This document shows positions 8,654 to 17,001 of a DNA stretch of 64,000 bases, piece after piece. Below the pieces are notes generated by a model, which worked only from the letters and a program-made list of their open reading frames with translations, did not search any database and was not told the origin of the DNA. The DNA is from Parvibaculum sp040390855 (GTDB taxonomy: Bacteria > Pseudomonadota > Alphaproteobacteria > Parvibaculales > Parvibaculaceae). The stretch covers positions 1 to 64,000 of the forward strand of contig JAZJXO010000002.1 of assembly GCA_040390855.1 (NCBI GenBank). The letters are read 5' to 3'. Position 1 is the first letter of the stretch. Each line of letters opens with the position of its first letter. A program made the position numbers and the translations under genes.

Positions 8654-10258
8654 TCAGGCCTCTTCGGCCTCTTCCGTTTTTTCAGCATTTGCCGCATCGA
8701 GGTCGGCCTGTGTGATCCAGCCCATCTGCAAACGCGCCGCCATAATCAGAGCGTTGGCATCGTCGGCTGTGAGGTCGAAGCCTTCCAGCGCACCCTTCTG
8801 ATGCTGACGCTCGCCGTTCACCTGTTCGTTCCAGCCGAGAAGATCATCGGTGGCACAACCGGCAAGGTCCTCAACCGACTTGATGCCTTCTTCGCCCAAA
8901 GCCACCATCATCTTCGGTGTCACGCCTTCGATTTCGCCCAGAGCGTCTTCGACGCCCAGTTCAATGCGCTTGTCGTCGAATTCGGCATTCTGGCGGTCGA
9001 TATAGTCCAGAGCGCGGTTCTGAATCTCCTGCGCCGTGTCCTCGTCAAAGCCTTCGATGTCGGCGATTTCATCAAGCGCCACGTAAGCCACTTCCTCAAT
9101 CGAGGCAAAGCCTTCCGAGGCCAGCAGTTGTGCAATCACCTCGTCGACGTCCAGCGCTTCGGCAAAAATCGCGCTGCGGGAGGCAAACTCGGCCTGACGG
9201 CGTTCGCTTTCTTCCGCTTCCGTCAGAATGTCAATGTCCCAGCCCGTGAGTTGCGAAGCCAGGCGCACGTTCTGGCCGCGACGACCGATTGCCAGAGACA
9301 ACTGGTCATCGGGCACCACAACTTCAATACGCTTCGTGTCTTCATCAAGCACAACCTTGACGACTTCGGCAGGCGCCAGCGCGTTCACGATGAAGGTCGC
9401 GGCATCGGGCGACCACTGGATGATGTCGATCTTTTCGCCCTGCAACTCGTTCACCACGGCCTGCACACGCGTACCGCGCATACCGACGCAGGCACCGACC
9501 GGATCAATCGAGCTGTCGTTCGACAGAACGGCGATTTTCGCGCGTGAACCCGGATCGCGGGCCACCGCTTTGATTTCAATAATGCCGTCGTAGATTTCCG
9601 GCACTTCCTGCGCAAAAAGTTTCGCCATGAACTGGGGATGTGTGCGCGAGAGGAAAATCTGCGGACCGCGCTGTTCACGGCGCGCATCATAAATGTAAGC
9701 GCGCACGCGGTCGCCGTTGCGGAAGGTTTCGCGCGGGAGAAGCTCGTCGCGACGCACAATCGCCTCACCACGACCGAGGTCGGTGACAACATTGCCATAT
9801 TCGACGCGCTTGACGATGCCGTGCACAATTTCGCCGATACGGTCCTTATATTCGTCAAACTGACGTTCACGTTCGGCGTCGCGCACTTTCTGCACGATCA
9901 CCTGCTTGGCCGTCTGCGCCGCGATGCGTCCGAAATCAACTGGCGGCAGTTCGTCTTCGATGAGATCGCCAAGCTGGGCTGCCGGATTGCGGCGCTGCGC
10001 GTCTTTCAATTCGATCTGCACGGCGTCATTTTCGAGGTCTTCAACGACTTCGAGCAGGCGCACCAGCCGGATTTCGCCCGTTGTCGGGTTGATCCGTGCA
10101 CGGATTTCATTTTCAGCGCCGTAGCGCGAGCGCGCGGCTTTCTGAATAGCCTCCGCCATCGCCTCGATGACGACTTCGCGGTCAATGGATTTTTCGCGCG
10201 CAACCGCATCTGCGATCTGCAACAGCTCAAGTCGATTGGCGCTGACTGCCGTAGCCAT
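8654..10258 (-). CDS. nusA: Transcription termination/antitermination protein NusA
   Basis: 534 aa. NusA binds RNA polymerase and nascent RNA and controls pausing, termination and antitermination. Order seen: N-terminal RNAP-binding domain, S1 domain (from about residue 135), KH1 and KH2 (including AIGRRGQNVRLASQL near residue 325), then two C-terminal helix-hairpin-helix acidic repeats and an acidic Glu-rich end. GGAGA precedes the ATG. It starts 3 bp after the rimP stop codon, so the two are co-transcribed and probably coupled. Confidence 0.97.
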   Translation of the reverse strand: MATAVSANRLELLQIADAVAREKSIDREVVIEAMAEAIQKAARSRYGAENEIRARINPTTGEIRLVRLLEVVEDLENDAVQIELKDAQRRNPAAQLGDLIEDELPPVDFGRIAAQTAKQVIVQKVRDAERERQFDEYKDRIGEIVHGIVKRVEYGNVVTDLGRGEAIVRRDELLPRETFRNGDRVRAYIYDARREQRGPQIFLSRTHPQFMAKLFAQEVPEIYDGIIEIKAVARDPGSRAKIAVLSNDSSIDPVGACVGMRGTRVQAVVNELQGEKIDIIQWSPDAATFIVNALAPAEVVKVVLDEDTKRIEVVVPDDQLSLAIGRRGQNVRLASQLTGWDIDILTEAEESERRQAEFASRSAIFAEALDVDEVIAQLLASEGFASIEEVAYVALDEIADIEGFDEDTAQEIQNRALDYIDRQNAEFDDKRIELGVEDALGEIEGVTPKMMVALGEEGIKSVEDLAGCATDDLLGWNEQVNGERQHQKGALEGFDLTADDANALIMAARLQMGWITQADLDAANAEKTEEAEEA

Positions 10259-10261
10259 ATT

Positions 10262-10876
10262 CTATTCTCCGTCGGATGGGGTCGGATCGTCCCGATCCCT
10301 GCGCTTTAAACTCTCGGTGATGAGGTCGTCACTCATAACGAGCTTGGCCTCGGCGATGCTGGCGAAATCGAGACCGATTATCTGAACTTCGCTTTGTCCT
10401 TCGACTTGGTGCTCGATGAGCACTTCGCCGTCTTCAAACCCTTGCAGGTTGCCGCGAAAGCGTTTGCGGCCGTCAATGGCTTCGCTGAGTTCGATCTTTG
10501 CCTCAAAACCCGCCCAGCGTTCAAAATCTTTGGGGCGCGTCAAAGGCCGGTCTATCCCCGGCGAGGACACTTCCAGATTATATTCCCCGCTGATCGGATC
10601 TTCGACATCAAGGATTGCCGAAATGAGGTTCGACAATTCTTCGCAACCCGCGACATTCATTTTGCCATCGGGGCGCTCGGCCATGATCTGAAGCGTATGC
10701 CCGTCATGGAGCCCGTAGCGCACACGGACGATTTCAAAATTGGCCGCCGTCGCAGACGGGGATAAAAGATCGAAAATTTTGCGCGGCTGACCGTGTCCGG
10801 CGACCAGATGCGTATCGAGGATAAGATCCAGAGCGTCGCTTTTAGGGCTCGTCGAACCGACCCACGAACTCGACAT
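10262..10876 (-). CDS. rimP: Ribosome maturation factor RimP
   Basis: About 204 aa. RimP assists 30S assembly. Family motifs are visible: VRYGLHDGHTLQIMAERPDG, the DVEDPISGEYNLEVSSPGIDRPL core and a C-terminal SH3-like domain, then a charged tail. The open frame extends to 10999, but the upstream part is unlike RimP; the ATG at 10876 (MSSSWVGSTSPK) gives a normal N-terminus. Its ribosome-binding site is weak, and a very stable hairpin lies 18 nt upstream. First gene of the rimP-nusA-ylxR-infB-rbfA-truB operon. Confidence 0.92.
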   Translation of the reverse strand: MSSSWVGSTSPKSDALDLILDTHLVAGHGQPRKIFDLLSPSATAANFEIVRVRYGLHDGHTLQIMAERPDGKMNVAGCEELSNLISAILDVEDPISGEYNLEVSSPGIDRPLTRPKDFERWAGFEAKIELSEAIDGRKRFRGNLQGFEDGEVLIEHQVEGQSEVQIIGLDFASIAEAKLVMSDDLITESLKRRDRDDPTPSDGE

Positions 10877-10893
10877 GGAAACGCTCGATCTCT

Positions 10894-10920
10894 CGCAAGA
10901 AACACTCACTGTTTCTTGCG
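10894..10920 (-). promoter_or_regulatory. Perfect 11-bp hairpin in the rimP leader
   Basis: CGCAAGAAACA and TGTTTCTTGCG pair perfectly around the loop CTCAC, ending 17 nt before the rimP ATG. No T-run follows, so it is not an intrinsic terminator. It could hold the ribosome-binding region, be a processing site, or be a protein-binding site controlling the operon. Confidence 0.6.
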
Positions 10921-10997
10921 TGGTCTCTTTGCCCGTATCGCGCGCTTGCATCAATGGATCGAATATCCTCAGGCGGGAACAAAAGCCCCCAAGAAAC

Positions 10998-11033
10998 AAA
11001 AAAAGCGGGCCCCCGTTTCCGGAGACAACCCAC
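10998..11033 (-). terminator. Possible terminator or attenuator before rimP
   Basis: On the minus strand an imperfect GC-rich stem (GTGGG with CCCGC, including a G-U pair) is followed by seven T residues. It lies after trmB and before rimP and could end the metK-trmB transcript or attenuate read-through into the rimP operon. The stem is short. Confidence 0.35.
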
Positions 11034-11109
11034 TCGGTAGCACGAAGATCACTCTTCGTTATGAAGTGGCCGGTATATAGCGCGCAAATGGGGATAAGAG
11101 CAAGGGGCC

Positions 11110-11883
11110 TTACGCTTTGTGCTCGAAGCGCAGATAGGCAGGCAGGCGGTTTTCGCGCAGCGCTTTTTCTTCATAGCGTGTCTGCGGCCAGTCCTCGGGG
11201 CGCAAGCGGCACTCGTCCAAGTTATTGTTTTTCCAGATGAACTGGCTCTTTCCAAGGGCGTTGTGGGCCTCGATATGGCGCAGGGTCCACATCACATAGT
11301 CAGGAATATCGGAGGCAAAACGAAGTTCTGCCCCATGCTTCATCGCCGCCGAAATGAGGGATAAAGTCTCCGCGTTGACGAAGCGGCGCTTTTTCTGGTC
11401 CTGCTTGGGCCAGGGGTCGGGATAGAGAATAAAGGTCCGGCTGAGGCTTTTGGGCGACAGTTTTTCGAGCAGAAACCGCGCGTCGTCAGCATGGATGCGG
11501 ACATTCCCCAGATTATGGGCCTCGATCTCGGCCACGAGCTTCACCACCCCGTTGATAAAGGGCTCGCAGCCCATGATCCCCACGCGGGGATTGGCGCGCG
11601 CCTGCCATGACAGATGCTCTCCGCCGCCGAAACCGATCTCCAGCCAGCATTCATCCACCGCTGTCGTGAACAGCGTTTTTGGCTCGATCATTGGGGTTTC
11701 AAGCGAAATGGAGACCTTGGGGAACAAGGTCTCCATCAACAATGCCTGGCGCGGCCTGAGCGTTTTCCCCTTCGTCCGCCCGTAAACATGGCGGCGGGTC
11801 AGTTGCTCGGACGCGATTTGTTCAGCGGATTTCCGCTTTGAGCTTGTGGGCAAGATCGGTTTTTTCCCAGGAAAAACCGCCAT
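11110..11883 (-). CDS. trmB: tRNA (guanine-N7-)-methyltransferase
   Basis: SAM-dependent methylation of G46 in tRNA. Seen: YGRTKGKTLRPRQ at the start of the conserved part, the SAM-binding LEIGFGGGEHL, GCEPFINGVVKL, and the LYPDPWPKQDQKKRRFV signature. The start is uncertain. The frame is open to 11931 and no ordinary start codon lies between the metK stop (11822) and the conserved YGR segment; the nearest usable ATG (11883) overlaps metK by about 60 bp in another frame. A non-standard start after the metK stop is the alternative. Confidence 0.9.
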   Translation of the reverse strand: MAVFPGKKPILPTSSKRKSAEQIASEQLTRRHVYGRTKGKTLRPRQALLMETLFPKVSISLETPMIEPKTLFTTAVDECWLEIGFGGGEHLSWQARANPRVGIMGCEPFINGVVKLVAEIEAHNLGNVRIHADDARFLLEKLSPKSLSRTFILYPDPWPKQDQKKRRFVNAETLSLISAAMKHGAELRFASDIPDYVMWTLRHIEAHNALGKSQFIWKNNNLDECRLRPEDWPQTRYEEKALRENRLPAYLRFEHKA

Positions 11884-12991
11884 CGGCTTCCGGTGCACGC
11901 CCGAAATGACCGTAAGAGGCGGTGCGGGCATAAATCGGGCGGTTCAGTTGCAGATGTTCGCGAATACCGCGCGGGGACAAATCCACCACACGCGGGATCG
12001 CCGCTTCGATCGCGGCCTCATCCACCTTGCCGGTGCCATGCAGATCAACATAGACCGACAAGGGTTTGCTCACACCAATGGCATAAGCGAGCTGGATCGT
12101 CGCGCGGTCGGCAAAGCCCGCCGCCACAATGTTTTTTGCCACATAGCGCGCGGCATAAGCGGCCGAGCGGTCAACCTTGGTCGGGTCTTTACCTGAAAAA
12201 GCACCGCCACCATGAGGTGCCGCACCGCCGTATGTATCGACAATGATCTTGCGACCGGTCAGACCTGAGTCACCATCGGGTCCGCCGATGACGAAATTGC
12301 CTGTCGGATTCACATAGAACTCTTCCTCAGCTGGGAACCAGCCTTTGGGCAGCACTTCGGTGACATAGGCGCGGACAAGTTCGCGCAGATCCTTCTGGCT
12401 CACATCGGCCTTGTGCTGCGTCGAGACCACAACCGATGTAACGCCGACCGGCTTGCCGTTTTCATAGCGCAGCGTCACCTGGCTTTTGGCATCCGGTTCA
12501 AACTCCGGACGACGGCCTGAACGGCGGTCGATCGCCATGCGTTCCAGAATACGGTGGGAATAAACGATGGGTGCCGGCATCAGCACGTCCGTTTCGTTGG
12601 TGGCATAGCCGAACATGATGCCCTGGTCGCCCGCGCCTTCATCCTTGTTGCCAGCGGCATCGACGCCCTGCGCAATGTCAGACGACTGGGCATGAAGCAG
12701 CACATCAACGTCAGCGTGGTTCCAGTGGAAACCGTCCTGCTCGTAACCGATCTTCTTGATCGCCATACGCGCGGTATGCGCAATGAGATCGTGGGTGATT
12801 TCGGAGGGGCCGCGGACTTCACCGGCCAGCACAACCTGATTGGTCGTGGTCAGTGTTTCGCAAGCAACGCGCGCGTAAGGGTCGGCTGCGAGATAGAGAT
12901 CGAGCACCGCGTCCGAAATCTGGTCGCAGACTTTGTCCGGATGACCTTCGGAAACAGATTCACTCGTAAACAGATAATTTGACCGTGCCAA
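11822..12991 (-). CDS. metK: S-adenosylmethionine synthetase
   Basis: 389 aa, normal length. It makes SAM from methionine and ATP. Signature segments: GHPDKVCDQISDAVLD near the N-terminus, GAGDQGIMFGYA near residue 121 and GGGAFSGKDPTKVDRSAAY near residue 256. A GGGG ribosome-binding site precedes the ATG. It follows an HTH regulator gene with a leader of about 120 bp that contains one GC-rich hairpin; no known SAM riboswitch pattern was recognised. Confidence 0.98.
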   Translation of the reverse strand: MARSNYLFTSESVSEGHPDKVCDQISDAVLDLYLAADPYARVACETLTTTNQVVLAGEVRGPSEITHDLIAHTARMAIKKIGYEQDGFHWNHADVDVLLHAQSSDIAQGVDAAGNKDEGAGDQGIMFGYATNETDVLMPAPIVYSHRILERMAIDRRSGRRPEFEPDAKSQVTLRYENGKPVGVTSVVVSTQHKADVSQKDLRELVRAYVTEVLPKGWFPAEEEFYVNPTGNFVIGGPDGDSGLTGRKIIVDTYGGAAPHGGGAFSGKDPTKVDRSAAYAARYVAKNIVAAGFADRATIQLAYAIGVSKPLSVYVDLHGTGKVDEAAIEAAIPRVVDLSPRGIREHLQLNRPIYARTASYGHFGRAPEADGGFSWEKTDLAHKLKAEIR

Positions 12992-13030
12992 TGTCGTGCC
13001 CCTTATGCGGATAATGACGGCTCACAGAAT

Positions 13031-13052
13031 GCCCCGCTTTTTGGAGCGGGGC
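13031..13052 (-). terminator. GC-rich hairpin between the HTH gene and metK
   Basis: GCCCCGC and GCGGGGC pair perfectly around an A-rich 8-nt loop on the transcript. It is 39 nt upstream of the metK start. There is no T-tract, so it may be a weak terminator for the regulator gene or a structural element of the metK leader. Confidence 0.45.
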
Positions 13053-13111
13053 GAATGCGATGCCTGTTTTTGCAAGGAACAGAGGGCGGGTCAACCGGAA
13101 CCTAGTGTCAC

Positions 13112-13618
13112 TCAGTCGTCATCATTTTCATCGTCACCATCCGCGCCGTCGGCTAAGGCCATGGCCCTGGAGGCAGACCCGTTGGTGCGCTCATCGGGCG
13201 ATTCCTCGCCGAAACCCGTCTCGCCCAGCGCTTTCACCAGTTCCAGCACTTTTTTGCGCACTTTGGGGTCGGAAATCGAGAAAAAAGCAGAGTTGAGTTG
13301 AATCCCTTCGGTGGAGGACAGCATATCAAGCTCAAAGGCGCTCTGGTCGGCCTCGGCCTGATCAAAACCTACGCCGCCCTCGCCATCGCCCGTCAGACCC
13401 TCATAAAAAAACTCAATGGAGACGCCGAGCACGCGCGCAATGTTGAACAGACGGCTCGCGCCGATACGGTTCGATCCTTTTTCGTATTTCTGCACCTGCT
13501 GAAAGGTGAGGCCCAGACTATCGCCCAGTTTTTCCTGCGACATGCCGATCAGCATCCGGCGCATCCGCACCCGGCTGCCGACATGAACATCAATCGGATT
13601 GGGCAGTTTTCTGAGCAA
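13112..13618 (-). CDS. XRE-family HTH regulator (PraR-like)
   Basis: 168 aa. The N-terminal domain of about 75 residues is a classical HTH_3/XRE fold (MSQEKLGDSLGLTFQQVQKYEKG), preceded by PNPIDVHVGSRVRMRR. The rest is unstructured and ends in a very acidic Asp/Glu tail. Regulators with this N-terminus lie between lnt and metK in rhizobia, where one is called PraR and affects quorum sensing, biofilm and symbiosis genes. The similarity is recalled, not searched, and the targets here are unknown. Confidence 0.88.
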   Translation of the reverse strand: MLRKLPNPIDVHVGSRVRMRRMLIGMSQEKLGDSLGLTFQQVQKYEKGSNRIGASRLFNIARVLGVSIEFFYEGLTGDGEGGVGFDQAEADQSAFELDMLSSTEGIQLNSAFFSISDPKVRKKVLELVKALGETGFGEESPDERTNGSASRAMALADGADGDDENDDD

Positions 13619-13758
13619 TTTGGCCTCATGTCAGATGAAAAGTCGAAGCGGACTGAAATACAACCCTTAAGTTCAGGCCTACACTAAAAGCACAACCCAA
13701 AGTCGGTATCGGCGCAAGGGCAATTTCCGCCATAGCGACGGACATTCTCATTAACGTC

Positions 13759-15429
13759 TTACAAGCGGCGGTTGAGCCAAAGCCCCAGACCGGAGATCAT
13801 CAGCAACCCCGCCAATATCCAGTCCCCGAAACGGGCATAAGGTGTGGGGGCAAGACTTTTGGGCAGAACCGCGTCAAGCACGCCTTCAGTGTTGAGACGC
13901 AGCGAGGCGACGATCCGCCCGTAAGGGTCGATCATGGCCGAGACGCCGGTATTGGCGGCGCGGGCCACGGGCATACCCTGTTCAACCGCGCGAAGCCGCA
14001 CCTGATCCAGATGCTGATAAGGCCCGCTTGATGTGCCGAACCAGGCATCATTCGTCACATTGACGATCCAATGGGGCCGCTGCGTTGAGGAGACAACTTT
14101 GTCAGGAAAAATAATCTCATAGCAGATGCTCGGACCGAAGGAGGGCAAGCCCGGCACGGTCAGGGTTTGCGCACCCGGCCCCTCATCAAAACTGCCCTGA
14201 AACTGCGTGATCTTTTTGAAACCCCATTTTTCCATGACGCGGTGATAGGGCAGATATTCACCGAAGGGGACAAGATGGGACTTGTCATACGTCGCCACGA
14301 TCTGACCGTCCGAATTCACCGCATAAAAGCTGTTGTAGAAATTCCGCAACCGCGCATCCGGACCACCGGCCACCTCGTCGGGCGATGGTTCGCCACGGAT
14401 CGAGCCGGTAAGCAGCGTTGCGCCATCGGGCAAAATGCGCGAGATCGCCGAGAGCACGAAAGGCTCACGCGCCAGCAGGATCGAAAGCGCGGATTCCGGC
14501 CAGATCACGACCGATTGCGCGGTGAGCCCGCCCGGCAGGCCCGCACTCGGCGCGGCGCTGAGACGCAAGAATTCACCCAAGACAGCCATGCGGCTTTCGG
14601 GTTTCCATTTCATCGTTTGCGGGATATTGGGCTGTACGAGACGCACCATGATGCTCTGCGCATTGGGCACGTCGGGGCTGGCGAGCATCAGACGCGCTCT
14701 GCCGCCTGCAAGGATGAGGACAAGGCACACAAGCGCGGTTGCGGGTGCCCGCCATTGCAGCCAGAGATTATCTTCATGCTTCGTACGCGGATCAATAGAA
14801 GCGGGTGCGCCCATGACGAGGAGGCACACGAAGCTCAGGCCATAAGGGCCGACAAGCGCCGACCATTGCATGAGGGATAGCGAACTCACGAAACTCTCAC
14901 CGATCAGGTTCCAGGGAAAGCCGGTGAGCACATGCCCGCGCAGCCATTCAAAGACTGTCCATGATAGAGCGAGAACGAGAATGCGGGGATAACCTGTCGG
15001 CCAGTAAAGCCGCGCCGCTGCCGTTGCCGCGCCGACAAAGAGCGCAAGTCCCGCAGGAAGGACGACCACGGCAAAGGGCATGAGAAACGCGAATTTGTCC
15101 GCCTCCACCATGAAGGCAAAGCCGATCCAGTAGAGACCGAAGAGGAAATAACCAAAGCCGAACCACCAGCCTATGGCGGCCGACGCGCGGATCAATTCGC
15201 GCCGCGTTGAAGATTTCCCCGCCCGCGTCAAACCATCTAGCAGCCAGATGAGAATGGGAAAGGTCAGAAACAAGACGGGGAGAATATGGATAGGTGCAAG
15301 CGAGAGCACCGACAAAGCGCCCGCAAAAAACGCCGCTGCCCAGCGCCGCCAACCTTCGATGAGGCCCAAATCCTGCGCGACACGATTGAGCACGCCGCGA
15401 AAGGCGTTAAGGCCATTTGTCAAATTCAT
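13759..15429 (-). CDS. lnt: Apolipoprotein N-acyltransferase
   Basis: 556 aa inner-membrane enzyme that adds the third acyl chain to bacterial lipoproteins. Multiple hydrophobic segments fill the first 245 residues, followed by a periplasmic nitrilase-type domain with the Glu-Lys-Cys triad: WPESAL (Glu about 312), YDKSHLVPFGEYLP (Lys about 383) and SICYEIIFP (Cys about 436). A last membrane segment ends the protein. It is 3 bp downstream of the corC-like gene, in the usual ybeY-corC-lnt order. Confidence 0.96.
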   Translation of the reverse strand: MNLTNGLNAFRGVLNRVAQDLGLIEGWRRWAAAFFAGALSVLSLAPIHILPVLFLTFPILIWLLDGLTRAGKSSTRRELIRASAAIGWWFGFGYFLFGLYWIGFAFMVEADKFAFLMPFAVVVLPAGLALFVGAATAAARLYWPTGYPRILVLALSWTVFEWLRGHVLTGFPWNLIGESFVSSLSLMQWSALVGPYGLSFVCLLVMGAPASIDPRTKHEDNLWLQWRAPATALVCLVLILAGGRARLMLASPDVPNAQSIMVRLVQPNIPQTMKWKPESRMAVLGEFLRLSAAPSAGLPGGLTAQSVVIWPESALSILLAREPFVLSAISRILPDGATLLTGSIRGEPSPDEVAGGPDARLRNFYNSFYAVNSDGQIVATYDKSHLVPFGEYLPYHRVMEKWGFKKITQFQGSFDEGPGAQTLTVPGLPSFGPSICYEIIFPDKVVSSTQRPHWIVNVTNDAWFGTSSGPYQHLDQVRLRAVEQGMPVARAANTGVSAMIDPYGRIVASLRLNTEGVLDAVLPKSLAPTPYARFGDWILAGLLMISGLGLWLNRRL

Positions 15430-15432
15430 GGA

Positions 15433-16410
15433 TTATCCCGTTGCCCGGTCTTTTTTCTTTATCAATGGGGACGCGTCGTCCGCGCCTTCAACCGCTTCCG
15501 GCTTTGCCGTCAGGTGGATGCGCAACTTCTTGATGCGGCGCGGATCGGCGTCGCGCACTTCAAACTCTAACCCCGCCGGATGTTTGATAAGCTCGCCGCG
15601 CACCGGCACGCGTCCGACGAGCGAGAAGACGAGACCACCCAAAGTCTCGACATCGTCTTCGCTATCCTCATCAACCAGACGCAATCCGAGCAGCTCTTCC
15701 AGCTCCTCGATCGGTGCGCGCGCATCGGCATCAATCGCACCATCGGCGCGTCTGGAAAGCGCGGGACCCTCGTCCACGTCATGCTCGTCTTCGATGTCGC
15801 CGACAATTTCCTCGACCAGATCCTCGATCGACACAAGCCCGTCCGTGCCGCCATATTCGTCAATGACAAGAGCCAGATGAATGCGCGTTGCCTGCATCTT
15901 CACGAGGAGATCGAGCGCAGGCATGGAGGGCGGCACAAAAAGCACATCGCGGCGCACGGATTTAAGGGAAAACTTTTCCGACGTCAGCGACTTGCCATCC
16001 GTCTCGTCGGGTGGTGTCAGATATTCAACTACATCCTTGATATGGACCATACCAATCGGATCATCGAGCGTGTCGCGATAGATGGGCATACGCGAATGAT
16101 TGGTACCGCTATAAAGCCTGAGGAGATCGCCGAGACTTGCCCCCTCTTCCACTGCCACCACGTCGGCGCGCGGCACCATCACATCGTCAACCCGCAAATC
16201 GCCGAAGCTCAAAATATTGCCGAGCATATGACGTTCTTCAGCCGTCAGCGTGCGGCCTGTCTCGTCATGGCCTTCAAGCGCTTCTTCCAGGCTCTCGCGC
16301 AAGGTCGGATCGGATGCGGCGGGAATACCGAGCATACGCTTCCACAGCGCCCTCAATCCTCCCTCTTTGGCCTCTGCGCCTGTTTCCGCGCCCTCATGGT
16401 CGTCAGACAT
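15433..16410 (-). CDS. CorC/HlyC-type CBS-domain protein
   Basis: About 325 aa. It contains a CBS-domain pair (VMVPRADVVAVEEG to about residue 200) and a C-terminal CorC_HlyC transporter-associated domain with LGGLVFSLVGRVPVRGE. The family is linked to magnesium/cobalt efflux and its members are often called hemolysin C. There is no membrane domain, so it is a soluble regulator-like form. The ATG at 16410 gives an 8-bp overlap with ybeY and has GAGG upstream; an ATG at 16434 is less likely. Confidence 0.93.
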   Translation of the reverse strand: MSDDHEGAETGAEAKEGGLRALWKRMLGIPAASDPTLRESLEEALEGHDETGRTLTAEERHMLGNILSFGDLRVDDVMVPRADVVAVEEGASLGDLLRLYSGTNHSRMPIYRDTLDDPIGMVHIKDVVEYLTPPDETDGKSLTSEKFSLKSVRRDVLFVPPSMPALDLLVKMQATRIHLALVIDEYGGTDGLVSIEDLVEEIVGDIEDEHDVDEGPALSRRADGAIDADARAPIEELEELLGLRLVDEDSEDDVETLGGLVFSLVGRVPVRGELIKHPAGLEFEVRDADPRRIKKLRIHLTAKPEAVEGADDASPLIKKKDRATG

Positions 16411-16951
16411 CGGCAGCGCCTCTTTCGCCCGCATAGGGGTCTTCTATATCGAGGTCTTCGAGAATGTCGCGCTCTAGCGCCTCCATCTCTTCGGCCTCGC
16501 CATCCTCCTCATGGTCCTGCCCTAGAAGATGCAAGACGCCGTGGACAACAAGATGGGCGAGGTGATGGGAGAAGGTTTTTTTCTGGTCAGCGGCTTCGTG
16601 CGCAATAGTTTCAAGAGCGAGGACAACATCACCGAGCAAATGCGGTCCTATATCAATCAAGGGCTCGCCGCCCACCGCAAAGGGAATGGCGCCGGTCGGG
16701 AAGGACAGAACATTGGTCGGCCTGTCCTTGCCACGCCATGTCTTGTTCAGTTCCTTTACAAAGGCATCATTGGCGAGCACGACACAAAGCTCCGCATCGT
16801 CCGGAGGTCCTGCCACCACATAGGCGTGTTCAGCCGCACGGCGCACAATCTCCGTGGCGTCGTGCGGCCAATCTCCGGCCTCGCACATGATGTCGATGTC
16901 GAGACCGGAGACGGGACTTGCCCCGTCAAGGGCAGATCTCGTTCCGCTCAT
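16403..16951 (-). CDS. ybeY: Endoribonuclease YbeY
   Basis: 182 aa. A zinc-dependent single-strand endoribonuclease in 16S rRNA 3'-end maturation and ribosome quality control. The metal motif HLVVHGVLHLLGQDHEED carries the three expected histidines (HGxLHLxGxDH), and RPTNVLSFP is the conserved central segment. It lies between phoH and corC, a near-universal arrangement. Confidence 0.96.
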   Translation of the reverse strand: MSGTRSALDGASPVSGLDIDIMCEAGDWPHDATEIVRRAAEHAYVVAGPPDDAELCVVLANDAFVKELNKTWRGKDRPTNVLSFPTGAIPFAVGGEPLIDIGPHLLGDVVLALETIAHEAADQKKTFSHHLAHLVVHGVLHLLGQDHEEDGEAEEMEALERDILEDLDIEDPYAGERGAADV

Positions 16952-17001
16952 CGAACTATCCGTTTCATTCGGCTCGCCTCTTTAGGGTCCGCGCGGGGGT
17001 G

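Noticed and set aside
12992..13111. SAM riboswitch upstream of metK
   Set aside because: Only one simple hairpin is seen; no SAM-I, SAM-II or SAM/SAH pseudoknot pattern could be matched by eye.
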